Origin: JAJTHC01 sp044358835
GTDB lineage: Bacteria > Cyanobacteriota > Vampirovibrionia > Vampirovibrionales > JAJTHC01
Direction: 5' to 3'
Length of the DNA stretch: 64,000 nt
NCBI GenBank assembly: GCA_044358835.1
Contig: JBIKNF010000005.1
Location: forward strand, 49,651 to 113,650
Shown: positions 1 to 7,787 of the stretch, piece by piece
Layout of the letters: each line of letters starts with the position of its first letter
How positions within the stretch are numbered: position 1 is the stretch's first letter
Translations under genes and position numbers: made by a program
Notes under the pieces: model-generated
What the model was told of the DNA's origin: nothing
Databases searched by the model: none
Seen by the model: only the letters and a program-made list of their open reading frames with translations

Positions 1-270
1 GCGATTGTGTTTCCTCAACTGGCGGGTTCTATAACCAGTTTGTTGAATGTGTCTACCATGCAGCATAGCCAAGCCAAAGAGCTTGAGGCAGATCGCTATG
101 CGGTGATGCTGTTGCAGGCGTCGAACTATGATGCTCACGCAGGGGTGAAGGTCTTTCAGTTATTTGAAAAAAGCACCAAGAACGTCAAAACGCCCGAGTT
201 CCTTCGCACGCACCCGCCAGATGCCGCCCGCATTGCTCAAATTGAAGCACTCACAGGGTCACATTCTTAA
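1..270 (+). CDS. M48 family metallopeptidase, C-terminal part (5' end outside window)
   Basis: The frame is open from the first base, so the gene starts upstream of the window. The visible 89 residues contain the third zinc ligand region of M48 (HtpX/BepA-like) peptidases, AKELEADRYAVMLLQ, in which the Glu of the ExxxD segment binds zinc, followed by a helix and the family's closing motif, a His-Pro before RIAQIEAL. The HExxH motif must lie upstream of position 1. M48 enzymes are membrane or periplasmic proteases used in envelope quality control; which subfamily this is cannot be told from the fragment. It ends with TAA at 268-270. Confidence 0.8.
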   Translation, partial: AIVFPQLAGSITSLLNVSTMQHSQAKELEADRYAVMLLQASNYDAHAGVKVFQLFEKSTKNVKTPEFLRTHPPDAARIAQIEALTGSHS

Positions 271-313
271 AACGCATTTATAGTGTTCGAAAGATGAAAC
301 AGGCGATGAGGCT

Positions 314-1672
314 TTAGGAAAGGCGATTAAGTTCTTCCTGGCAAAAGCGAATGGCTTCGGTGACATCGCTTTTATATTGCGCTTCAATCGTACCTTCAAT
401 ACGCGTAAGCAACTGCAACGACTTTTGAAGATCCGCCTTATAACTGTTGTGGTAAGGCCCGCGTTGTTCGGCGCGTTTAATGGTCAATACCGCTAAATCA
501 TACACCTTTAAGGGGTCTTTGTCGTTCGGCTTAACGGCCTTTTCATACAGGGCAACAGCCTTTTCATAGTTCTTTAATTTGGCGTTGCATAAGCCCGCCA
601 GTAAGTAAGCATCGGTGTTGTTGGGGTCGTTATTCATGGCGACCATAAGTTTTGCCAAGGCTTCTGAATACTGCTGTTTTTTAAAGAGCTGTTGGGCCAT
701 CAACAAATGGGCTGCTCCAATACGGGTGCTGGCCATGGTGATCGAAGCGTCGTTGGTGGTAGTGGGGGTGGTTTGATACAACCGTTTCATCGTGGCAAGA
801 TCTCGAGCCGTCAACTGCTGTTGCTTGCCGGATGCTTGCCAATACATCACATCTTCTTCATGGGGGCTATGCCCATGCACCCCTAAAACATGGCCAAATT
901 CATGCACAATGGTGAAGTACAAGGTTTCGGTGTCTAGCACTTGGCCTGAAGGGGTGTGGGTGGCCAACACCAAATCTGCCAAAACCAGCTTGCCCCCAAG
1001 CACGATGTTGGGACTTTCGCCAATACGGTTATGTTCCAGCGTATGCTTCCATTTAACGCGAATATCCGACTGTTTTTCACTAGCCACCAAGCGAAACTGC
1101 AAGCGAGGTTCCGCTTTCTTCCATTCGTTAATGGCTTTTAGCACGAAGTTTTGATACTCAGGCAAGCGTTGTTTGAATTCAGCGGGGGGGGGTTGAATAT
1201 AGACGCACAAGGGCATTCTGGCGATGTTCCAACGAATAATGTTGCCGGGGGTAATGGCGTAATCAAAGTAATCGCTGCTGGAAGTGGGTTTTTGAGTCGG
1301 GGATTTGCTGGCTTGCCATTGCGTGATTTGTCCTTTTTGAGAGATAAGACTTAAGACTTGAGTGGCGGTCGGCCGTAGGGTATGGTTGTTCGGCAAGCGA
1401 GAGACAAGGACTTGTAAACGTTTTTGGGCGTCAGTGGTTTTGCCCAGCTTGGCTTCAATCAAGGCGAGTGTGACGTGTGAACGGGCTTGTTCGTCCAAGG
1501 TATTGCTTTGGGCAACGGCGTCTTTGGCGAGATTTTCAGCCAAGTTGGTTTGCCCTGCTTTGAGATACAGCGTCGCGCGTTTGGCGAGTTCTTCGGCTTG
1601 CGTCCCAGCGAAAGCCCAGTGCGTGAGCATTGGACTCAAGAGACAAGTAACCACGAATAAACGCCAAAACAT
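314..1672 (-). CDS. secreted matrixin-like zinc metalloprotease with TPR repeats
   Basis: The start at 1672 gives a clear signal peptide (MFWRLFVVTCLLSPMLTHWAFA) and has an AAGGAAAGGG ribosome site upstream; a further upstream in-frame start would add about 40 residues with no signal character. Near residues 257-266 lies HEFGHVLGVH, the HExxHxxGxxH zinc motif of M10-type metzincins, followed about ten residues later by a Met-turn candidate (DVMYW). TPR-like helices flank the protease domain: roughly residues 25-100 and 315-450. Known metzincins are exported proteases; the substrate is unknown. The combination of a metzincin core sandwiched between TPRs suggests docking to partner proteins. 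A GTTACATT/AATGTAAC dyad lies about 75 bp upstream. Confidence 0.78.
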   Translation of the reverse strand: MFWRLFVVTCLLSPMLTHWAFAGTQAEELAKRATLYLKAGQTNLAENLAKDAVAQSNTLDEQARSHVTLALIEAKLGKTTDAQKRLQVLVSRLPNNHTLRPTATQVLSLISQKGQITQWQASKSPTQKPTSSSDYFDYAITPGNIIRWNIARMPLCVYIQPPPAEFKQRLPEYQNFVLKAINEWKKAEPRLQFRLVASEKQSDIRVKWKHTLEHNRIGESPNIVLGGKLVLADLVLATHTPSGQVLDTETLYFTIVHEFGHVLGVHGHSPHEEDVMYWQASGKQQQLTARDLATMKRLYQTTPTTTNDASITMASTRIGAAHLLMAQQLFKKQQYSEALAKLMVAMNNDPNNTDAYLLAGLCNAKLKNYEKAVALYEKAVKPNDKDPLKVYDLAVLTIKRAEQRGPYHNSYKADLQKSLQLLTRIEGTIEAQYKSDVTEAIRFCQEELNRLS

Positions 1673-1744
1673 AAGCGACCCTTTCCTTGACAAAGGGAAA
1701 TATGCTACAGCTTCGTAATGGCGGAGGTGTTTCTTGAAAAACTC

Positions 1745-1768
1745 GTTACATTCGTAACCAAATGTAAC
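1745..1768. promoter_or_regulatory. inverted repeat GTTACATT-N8-AATGTAAC upstream of the matrixin-like gene
   Basis: Perfect 8-bp arms at 1745-1752 and 1761-1768 with an 8-bp spacer. It lies 73-96 bp upstream of the minus-strand protease start. Similar GTTACA/TGTAAC or GTTGCA dyads occur upstream of several other genes in the window, so it may be a transcription factor site; the factor is unknown. Confidence 0.35.
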
Positions 1769-1861
1769 AGTTTCGCACAACGTCTTCCGCACATTTTTTT
1801 ATTAGGGTGGATGCTTTCTTTTTTATTAAAGCAAGCGTCTGTGACCACTTGCATTGATACT

Positions 1862-1900
1862 TGCTATACTAGGCCAACGAACCCGTTGGCTTTTTCTTTT
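1862..1900 (+). terminator. extended -10 promoter followed at once by an intrinsic terminator
   Basis: TGCTATACT (1862-1870) is an extended -10 element. Two bases later begins GCCAACG-aacc-CGTTGGC (1873-1890) followed by ten bases that are nearly all T. Both neighbouring genes are on the minus strand, so the plus-strand transcript would be very short or absent. It may be a tiny RNA, a decoy, or chance; alternatively the hairpin ends a transcript that comes from further left. Confidence 0.3.
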
Positions 1901-1956
1901 GCGTGAGATTCTTAAGCCAGTTTAAGGAGTTGGGGTTTACTGTTTACGAATAAGCC

Positions 1957-3294
1957 TTAATAGTCGTCTGCTGCGGATCCATACACGCCCTTAAGCATCA
2001 TGCCGAGTTCATGGGGTTGTTCTGAAATTTCAAGGGCTTCGTCATAACTGATTTTTTCAGCATTGTACGCGTCAAATAAACATTTGTTCATGGAAACGAG
2101 CTCGTCATTTTTTGAATCACTCATGAGTTGGTAAATGTCTTCAATTTGATTTTTTTCAATGTAGTCTTTCACCGTTGAAGTGACGAACATGATTTCGGTA
2201 ATGGGGACTCTGCCTCGACCGTCCAAACGACGTGCCAGACGTTGAGACACCGTCCCCGCTAGGACAGACGCCAATTGTAGTCTCACCGTTTCACGTTCAT
2301 GCGGTTCAAACTGGTTAATAATACGCCCAATGGTTTGAACGGCATCAATGGTGTGAAGGGTTGAAAATACCATGTGACCTGTTTCCGCGGCGTGTAGGGC
2401 GGCTTGAATGGTTTCGCGATCCCGCATTTCACCCACCAAAATGGTGTCTGGATCTTGACGCAAAGCGTATTTGATCCCTGCGGCAAAGCTTGCTGTATCA
2501 ATCCCCAACTGACGTTGCGTAAAGACCGAACGTTCGTTTTTGTACACAAATTCAATGGGGTCTTCAAGCGTAATGACATGTTGAGATTGATAACGATTCA
2601 AGTAATTTAATAAAGACGCCAGTGAAGTAGTTTTACCAGAACCTGTGGGCCCTGTCACCAGCACAAGGCCTTTGTTCATTTTGGTGAATTTTAAAAGAGC
2701 GGAAGGCAGTCCTAACTCTGAAAACTCAGGAATCTTCATTTTCACGACCCGTAAGACCAAGGCCGGATTGTCCATTTCATGCAGGTAGCTAACGCGAAAA
2801 CGAGCCAACCCCTGAACTTCAAAACTAAAGTCTAAGTCCATTTTGGCATCCAGTTGCGCCTTAATTTCTTCAGACACAAAACGATGCAAAAAACGCATGA
2901 TTTGTTCTTTACTTACCGTACCCATTTGGGTAAACATCATTTCCCCGTTAAACCTAAAAATAGGGGGGTAGCCGACTCGAATATGAATATCGCTGACTTC
3001 TTGCGCCACCGCCATTTTTAAAAAGGCTTCAGCATGGGTGTCAATCGCTAAATGTAAGCGCGCTTGAGCTTCTTTTACAGCCACCTGCCCATGCCTGCTG
3101 GCTTCAGGCTCAGCCATCGCTTTGGCTTCTTCGGCTTGTGATTTAAGCACTTTGCTGGCCAAACGACGCACTTCTTCACTCTGATCCACAAGCAACGGTT
3201 TAGGGGGCACACTACTATTAACTTCACTGGTGGGCTTGTTGGGTTGATTCCCCTGATAAATGTTCGAAAGGTGTGAAGAAGGATGTTGAGACAT
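1957..3294 (-). CDS. pilT: type IV pilus retraction ATPase PilT family
   Basis: This is a hexameric secretion-type ATPase that disassembles type IV pili for twitching or DNA uptake. Over 445 residues it shows Walker A GPTGSGKTT (about 215-223), the Asp box ITLEDPIE (about 241-248), Walker B LVGEMRD (about 286-292) and the His box STLHT (about 311-315). PilT normally has about 350 residues; this one has an extra N-terminal stretch of some 85 polar residues. No pilin or assembly gene is nearby, so it stands apart from the rest of the pilus system. PilU or a PilT-like paralogue cannot be excluded. GGAG lies 8 bases before the ATG. Confidence 0.9.
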   Translation of the reverse strand: MSQHPSSHLSNIYQGNQPNKPTSEVNSSVPPKPLLVDQSEEVRRLASKVLKSQAEEAKAMAEPEASRHGQVAVKEAQARLHLAIDTHAEAFLKMAVAQEVSDIHIRVGYPPIFRFNGEMMFTQMGTVSKEQIMRFLHRFVSEEIKAQLDAKMDLDFSFEVQGLARFRVSYLHEMDNPALVLRVVKMKIPEFSELGLPSALLKFTKMNKGLVLVTGPTGSGKTTSLASLLNYLNRYQSQHVITLEDPIEFVYKNERSVFTQRQLGIDTASFAAGIKYALRQDPDTILVGEMRDRETIQAALHAAETGHMVFSTLHTIDAVQTIGRIINQFEPHERETVRLQLASVLAGTVSQRLARRLDGRGRVPITEIMFVTSTVKDYIEKNQIEDIYQLMSDSKNDELVSMNKCLFDAYNAEKISYDEALEISEQPHELGMMLKGVYGSAADDY

Positions 3295-3390
3295 GTAGTT
3301 GGCTCCACAATAGGGTATTTTTTCTAGTGTAGCAGACGATTCATTGCTTTGGCATCACTCAAACAGTGGGGTTTTAAGGAAGTTTTGAAA

Positions 3391-3409
3391 TTGTAACAAA
3401 CTATTACAA
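3391..3409. promoter_or_regulatory. inverted repeat TTGTAA-N7-TTACAA between pilT and the FAS1 gene
   Basis: Arms at 3391-3396 and 3404-3409 in the divergent region between pilT and the FAS1 gene. It resembles the other GTTACA-type dyads in the window. The rest of this 223-bp gap shows no gene. Confidence 0.25.
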
Positions 3410-3517
3410 GGCTTCAAGGCCCATGGCTTGGCGTGCGATACCTGTTTCAATCCATTCCCACCCTTTCATAGACTGAATCGTTTTTTTTGAGACAAACCCC
3501 AAAAGGACACCCCTACG

Positions 3518-4804
3518 ATGATGCCCATTAACGTGAACCCCCTCAATACCCCTTCCACCACCACGAGCTCTTCTTCCACGACTGCCCCTGAGTATACCCC
3601 CATTGCCTACAGCGCCCCTGTGGTGGATACCTACAGCTCCAGCACGACGGCCTCCTCTTCCAATCCTGAAGCGAAGGCCCTTCCCCCTGTTCCAGATTTT
3701 GCAAGGAACTATAGCCTACTTGTCGAATTCTTTGGGCGTTTATTTAACAACCCCGTGTTGGGTAATTTATTTACCCGCTTACTGCAAGGGCTCCTGAACA
3801 ACCCCAGTACCCCTCGCTTAGCCCCTTCTTTAGGAGCCATTGCCAATAACCCTAAGCTTGAAACCTTTGAAACGGTGCTAAAAAGTAGTCAGTTTGACCT
3901 CACCATTAGTGCGCAAGAAAGCAAAGGCCCCGTAACCGTTTTTGCCCCCACCGAAGCTGCCTTTAATAAGTTGGATCCTAAAGTTAAAACGGCGTTATTA
4001 AAGCCTGAAAACAAGGCCACGCTTGAAAAGATATTGAAATACCACGTGGCGGAAAATCCCGTGAAATTTGGCCCAGAACCGCAAAGCATAGATTCTTTAT
4101 TGCCCAATACTTCGGATCAAAGCGTTTTAACAGGGACTGCTCTAAAGCCTCGTATTATTAACGGCAAACAAATTGTACAGGGAGAATCGGCCTTGGCGTT
4201 ACCCAATAAGTCCATTTTAGTGCCGATTGACGACATCCTCATTCCGCCTGATGTGGACTTAAGCAAGTTGGTGGGCTTAGATTCTACCACGCCCACGCCT
4301 CCCACGCCTCCCACGCCTCCGGTTCCCCCCACCCCTGGAGAAAATCAAAACACCGCCGGTTTTGCGCTAAAAAACAATACGAATCTAAGCACACTTAATA
4401 GCGTATTGGGTTCGACTCAATTAAATGTGGCCTTGGGCGATTTAGAAAAAACCAAGCCCGTGACGATTTTAGCTCCCACTGAAGCGGCGTTTAATAAGTT
4501 GGATCCCGCCTTGAAAGCAAAATTGCTTAAGCCCGCCAATAGCGAAGCGCTCAAACAAATTTTGCAGTACCATGTTAGCTCAAGCGAATATGCGTTTAAG
4601 GAAGAACCCCAAGGCTTTGATTCCTTGCTCGCTAATACGGCAGACAATAACGTGCTTACAGGCACCGCAACAGCGCCTAGAATCATTAACGGCAAGCAAA
4701 TTGTGTTGGGCACAGCCCCGATTGTCACCCCCAACAAATCAACCATTATTCCGATTGATCAAGTTCTCATTCCACCCAACTTCGATTTAAGTACCTTGGT
4801 TTAA
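3518..4804 (+). CDS. protein with two fasciclin (FAS1) domains
   Basis: The 428-residue protein has a Ser/Thr/Pro-rich N-terminus (about 1-65), a short hydrophobic helical stretch (about 65-100), a first FAS1 domain (about 105-248), a Thr-Pro linker made of repeated TPP units, and a second FAS1 domain (about 276-428). Both domains carry the FAS1 hallmarks VTVFAPTEAAFNKL or a close variant, and ILKYHV/ILQYHV; they are about 60 percent alike by eye and so look like an internal duplication. FAS1 domains mediate adhesion at the cell surface. No classical signal peptide is visible, so the export route is unclear. The ribosome site AAAAGGA precedes two adjacent ATGs. A strong terminator follows. 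Confidence 0.88.
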   Translation: MMPINVNPLNTPSTTTSSSSTTAPEYTPIAYSAPVVDTYSSSTTASSSNPEAKALPPVPDFARNYSLLVEFFGRLFNNPVLGNLFTRLLQGLLNNPSTPRLAPSLGAIANNPKLETFETVLKSSQFDLTISAQESKGPVTVFAPTEAAFNKLDPKVKTALLKPENKATLEKILKYHVAENPVKFGPEPQSIDSLLPNTSDQSVLTGTALKPRIINGKQIVQGESALALPNKSILVPIDDILIPPDVDLSKLVGLDSTTPTPPTPPTPPVPPTPGENQNTAGFALKNNTNLSTLNSVLGSTQLNVALGDLEKTKPVTILAPTEAAFNKLDPALKAKLLKPANSEALKQILQYHVSSSEYAFKEEPQGFDSLLANTADNNVLTGTATAPRIINGKQIVLGTAPIVTPNKSTIIPIDQVLIPPNFDLSTLV

Positions 4805-4860
4805 TACATGTTAAGTAAGGTATAACTGTTTCTCCAATTCCCTAGTATGAAAAAACCTCA

Positions 4861-4891
4861 AGAGGCGCCCCATGTTGGACGCCTCTTTTTC
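4861..4891 (+). terminator. intrinsic terminator of the FAS1 gene
   Basis: AGAGGCG (4861-4867) pairs with CGCCTCT (4880-4886), followed by a T run. It lies about 55 bp after the FAS1 stop codon and before the convergent dusB end. Confidence 0.8.
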
Positions 4892-4921
4892 TTCGTCAAA
4901 ACGGCCTCTTAATAAGGTCTT

Positions 4922-6028
4922 TCAATCAAGACGCTGGATTTCATCAAACAAGGCGCGAATCTCTTCCAGTGAACTTACGCTGGTTAAACGCCCTCGAAAA
5001 GCGGACGCTCCCTTGAATCCCTTCACATACCACGGCAACTGCCCGCGCATTTCACGCACCGCAACCGCTTCGCCTTTGTATTCAATCATTTTTTGCGTAT
5101 GTTCCATCGCATAACGCAGACGCTCCGCCAAATCAGGTTCAGGCAACAGTTCGTTGGTTTTTAAATAATGATCAATCATCGCAATGCGCCACGGTTCGCC
5201 TTGCGTCCCGCGCCCGATCATCACAGCATCGATGCCGTAGGTGTCCAGCACGAACTTGGCGTCTTGTGGGGTAATGATGTCTCCATTGCCCACCACAGGG
5301 ATGCTGAGCGCCTGCTTAAGATGCCCCAAGGCATCCCACAGCACACCCGGCTTGTAGCCTTGTGAACGCGTGCGCGTGTGAAGGGTAATCATTTTCGCGC
5401 CGGCTTCTTCCATGCGTTGGGCAAATTCAAGGTAGTTTAAATGATTAAAATCCCAGCCCAGCCGGCACTTTACCGTCACAGGCACATCCACCGCATCCGC
5501 CACGGCTTTCACCAGCGTGTAGGCGTGATCCACATCTTTCATCAACGCACAGCCTTCAAAATTGCCGGTGATTTTTTTAACGGGGCAACCCATGTTGAGA
5601 TCGAGTGTGTCTGGGCGGTGTTTGGCCACAATGTTGCGCGCGGCTTCTACCAGCACGTCTTGACGATTGGCCGCCAACTGATACGCAATCGGGTGATCTT
5701 CAAGGCTTTTGTCGAGGATTTGTGCGTCCCAGCGCTTGCTGTAGACCAAGCCATTAGAGCTAATCATTTCGGTGCAGATTAAGGAATTAGGCGCGGTTTG
5801 ACGCACCAAGCTTCTAAAAATGAGATCGGTGACCCCTGCCATAGGCGCCAGCATCACACGGCTATTGATAAGAGCCCTTTCGCCGATGCGAAGGGGGGTG
5901 GTGTAGGTGGATTCACTGTGGTAAGACGCCGTGTCAATTTGTGGGGTGACGCGGGCAAAGCCCACGGCGGGGGGGGTGCCCGTTTCGGTATCAGCTTCAG
6001 CAAGTCGCGTCATGGGAGGGGGTTTCAC
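4922..6028 (-). CDS. dusB: tRNA-dihydrouridine synthase
   Basis: Flavin-dependent reduction of uridines in the tRNA D-loop. The 368-residue protein shows the family landmarks in order: LAPMAGVTD (FMN binding), DLNMGCPVKKI with the catalytic Cys, VTVKCRLGWD, ITLHTRTRSQGY, VVGNGDI and VMIGRGTQG. The DusB subgroup is the usual bacterial single-copy form and is the best fit. The first 45 residues or so precede the TIM barrel and are not typical; a later start is possible but I see no better ribosome site. Confidence 0.92.
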   Translation of the reverse strand: MKPPPMTRLAEADTETGTPPAVGFARVTPQIDTASYHSESTYTTPLRIGERALINSRVMLAPMAGVTDLIFRSLVRQTAPNSLICTEMISSNGLVYSKRWDAQILDKSLEDHPIAYQLAANRQDVLVEAARNIVAKHRPDTLDLNMGCPVKKITGNFEGCALMKDVDHAYTLVKAVADAVDVPVTVKCRLGWDFNHLNYLEFAQRMEEAGAKMITLHTRTRSQGYKPGVLWDALGHLKQALSIPVVGNGDIITPQDAKFVLDTYGIDAVMIGRGTQGEPWRIAMIDHYLKTNELLPEPDLAERLRYAMEHTQKMIEYKGEAVAVREMRGQLPWYVKGFKGASAFRGRLTSVSSLEEIRALFDEIQRLD

Positions 6029-6088
6029 TTTTTTAGGGACGTTTTGGGTGCTTTTTCACTATAACAAAAACGCACTTAAAATCAAAGG

Positions 6089-6117
6089 GTTGTCTCATCG
6101 TTTTGGGATGAGACAAC
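6089..6117 (-). terminator. hairpin downstream of the 6.1-7.4 kb membrane protein gene
   Basis: GTTGTCTCAT (6089-6098) and ATGAGACAAC (6108-6117) form a perfect 10-bp stem 11 bp past the minus-strand gene's stop, followed on that strand by a moderately T-rich stretch. It also insulates the dusB promoter region. Confidence 0.6.
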
Positions 6118-6127
6118 GCCAAAAAGC

Positions 6128-7438
6128 TCAAGAAGAAACAGACTTAGGGGTTGTGTGGTGCTTTTGTGCGTAAAACTTTTTTTGATCTTCTGTGACGGTT
6201 TTATAGGTAAAGAGATTGGTGAGAATTGGAAGGACGGCTCCCATGGCCACGCCTGAACCCACAATGCCTGTAAAGCAACTGGTTCTGGCGTGTTGATACG
6301 CCTTTGTGTGGGTGGGGTCTTGAAAGCCTTTGGCCAGTAAATCGTGATATACATCCGACATCGTGCGAGCATGCTTCATCGACTTACCCAAGACTTTGGC
6401 ATCATGCGTGATGCTCGTTTCCAATACGTTACCTTGCTTCTTTTCCCACCATTCTAGCAGTTTAGCGACTTGTCCTTTAATCATTTCATCACCAATATAA
6501 TAAAAGAAGTCAAAGCCTGCACAGCGAGCAAGCTTTTCTCGAAATTCGCTAAGGGCTCGACATCCAAACAACGTTGAAAGATTATAATTAAACAAGGTAT
6601 GCACAAAGAAAATGGGTTTCGGCATATAGACGGCTTCCGCATAATTGAGATTCGGTAAAAAAGACTTCATTTTCTTGGCAAAACGGCCCTTGCCTTCTAA
6701 GGCCGTCAACAATACTAGAGGAACGGCAGCAGCGGCGCCAAAGCCTAAACCTGCTGAAATCAGTTGGTTTCGTTTTTTGTTTTTCTCGTATTCTGTGGCT
6801 TCTTTGCTTCGGTATTCATTAGTGGTGTAGTTAAAAGTGCCTGAAAAGCCTTTCTTTTTTGATATTTTTTCCGTCAACCAGTTTGAAATCCATGGATACG
6901 TCTGCCCTTTAATGGCTAAAATAGCCAAATCCAAAAACGCAACGGCTGCCTTGGCGTAATTAAGCTGGCGTCTAAACGTCTGCTTGTTCAGTAGTTTTTC
7001 AAGTTCAGGTTCTGCTATTTGAAGTTGCCGACTGGCCTGTTTAATCAGTTCTTTCCCCCGAAGCGTCCATGCCCCTTGGGCATCTTTCACCAAGGCCTGT
7101 GATTGTTCCACCAACTCAAAGGGTAAATGAAGCAGTGAATGTTGACGCGCTTCTTTACCTGTTAAGACGGGCAAGCCCTGTTTTTGACGAATAGCATTTG
7201 AAACATTCGCACTATAAAAACGTTCCATACAATGAGAAATGGCAAAACCTGCCAAAAGCCAGTAACCAAAGTCAAACGTCAATTCTAAACGACGGTAATT
7301 ATTCCGTTCGGTAGCAAGCGCAAGCGGAAAATAGCCCAAGCCTTCTAGCACGATGCGTCCCGCAAATTTATTGGAATCTAAACGAACCCCTAAGGGAAGA
7401 GGGGTGTACGGCTTGGAAGGTGGAGGAGTCAAGTTCAT
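6128..7438 (-). CDS. predicted multi-pass membrane protein, unknown function
   Basis: I do not recognise the family. The frame stays open up to 7582, inside the neighbouring tRNA, but the ATG at 7438 (MNLTPPPSKPYTPLPLG) is the sensible start. The 436 residues contain about five hydrophobic segments (near residues 50-70, 155-170, 230-255, 275-300 and 385-405), separated by basic, helical loops. The proline-rich start shares YTPLP with the large membrane protein ending at 39822, which hints at a common targeting or family feature. It is transcribed alone, between tRNA-Ser and a terminator. Confidence 0.65.
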   Translation of the reverse strand: MNLTPPPSKPYTPLPLGVRLDSNKFAGRIVLEGLGYFPLALATERNNYRRLELTFDFGYWLLAGFAISHCMERFYSANVSNAIRQKQGLPVLTGKEARQHSLLHLPFELVEQSQALVKDAQGAWTLRGKELIKQASRQLQIAEPELEKLLNKQTFRRQLNYAKAAVAFLDLAILAIKGQTYPWISNWLTEKISKKKGFSGTFNYTTNEYRSKEATEYEKNKKRNQLISAGLGFGAAAAVPLVLLTALEGKGRFAKKMKSFLPNLNYAEAVYMPKPIFFVHTLFNYNLSTLFGCRALSEFREKLARCAGFDFFYYIGDEMIKGQVAKLLEWWEKKQGNVLETSITHDAKVLGKSMKHARTMSDVYHDLLAKGFQDPTHTKAYQHARTSCFTGIVGSGVAMGAVLPILTNLFTYKTVTEDQKKFYAQKHHTTPKSVSS

Positions 7439-7552
7439 GGGAGAAAATCCACAATACTTAGAGAAATCACTAACAGAGTAACATAAAAACGGAGCAATAA
7501 AAAGCGAAAGGCGTACGCTACTATTTAAACAAAAAGCCAAGTAGCCAAAAAA

Positions 7553-7635
7553 TGGCGGAAGCGACAGGATTCGAACCCGCAAGCCTTTCGGCCAACCGCT
7601 TTCAAGGCGGCTTCCTCACCACCCGGACCGCTTCC
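7553..7635 (-). tRNA. tRNA-Ser(UGA)
   Basis: The acceptor arms GGAAGCG and CGCTTCC pair, followed by G and an encoded CCA. The anticodon stem GCCGC/GCGGT closes a 7-base loop CTTGAAA, giving anticodon UGA. A long variable arm (GGCCGAAAGGCT region) is typical of type II tRNA-Ser, and the T loop TTCGAAT is canonical. It reads UCA and, by wobble, other UCN codons. Confidence 0.95.
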
Positions 7636-7787
7636 ACCATCAATCATACGGTAAAAAACAAAAATAGCAACCCTGACGTCTTGCATCTCCCGTAAGGATA
7701 TGAGACACTGTAGGGGTGTTTAACACATCAACGCGTCTTAGCGACTTCAAGCGTCATCGCCCCGACTATTAAAGGCAAGCCTTCCCC

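Noticed and set aside
7439..7582. N-terminal extension of the membrane protein up to 7582
   Set aside because: It would overlap the tRNA-Ser gene; the ATG at 7438 is a normal start.
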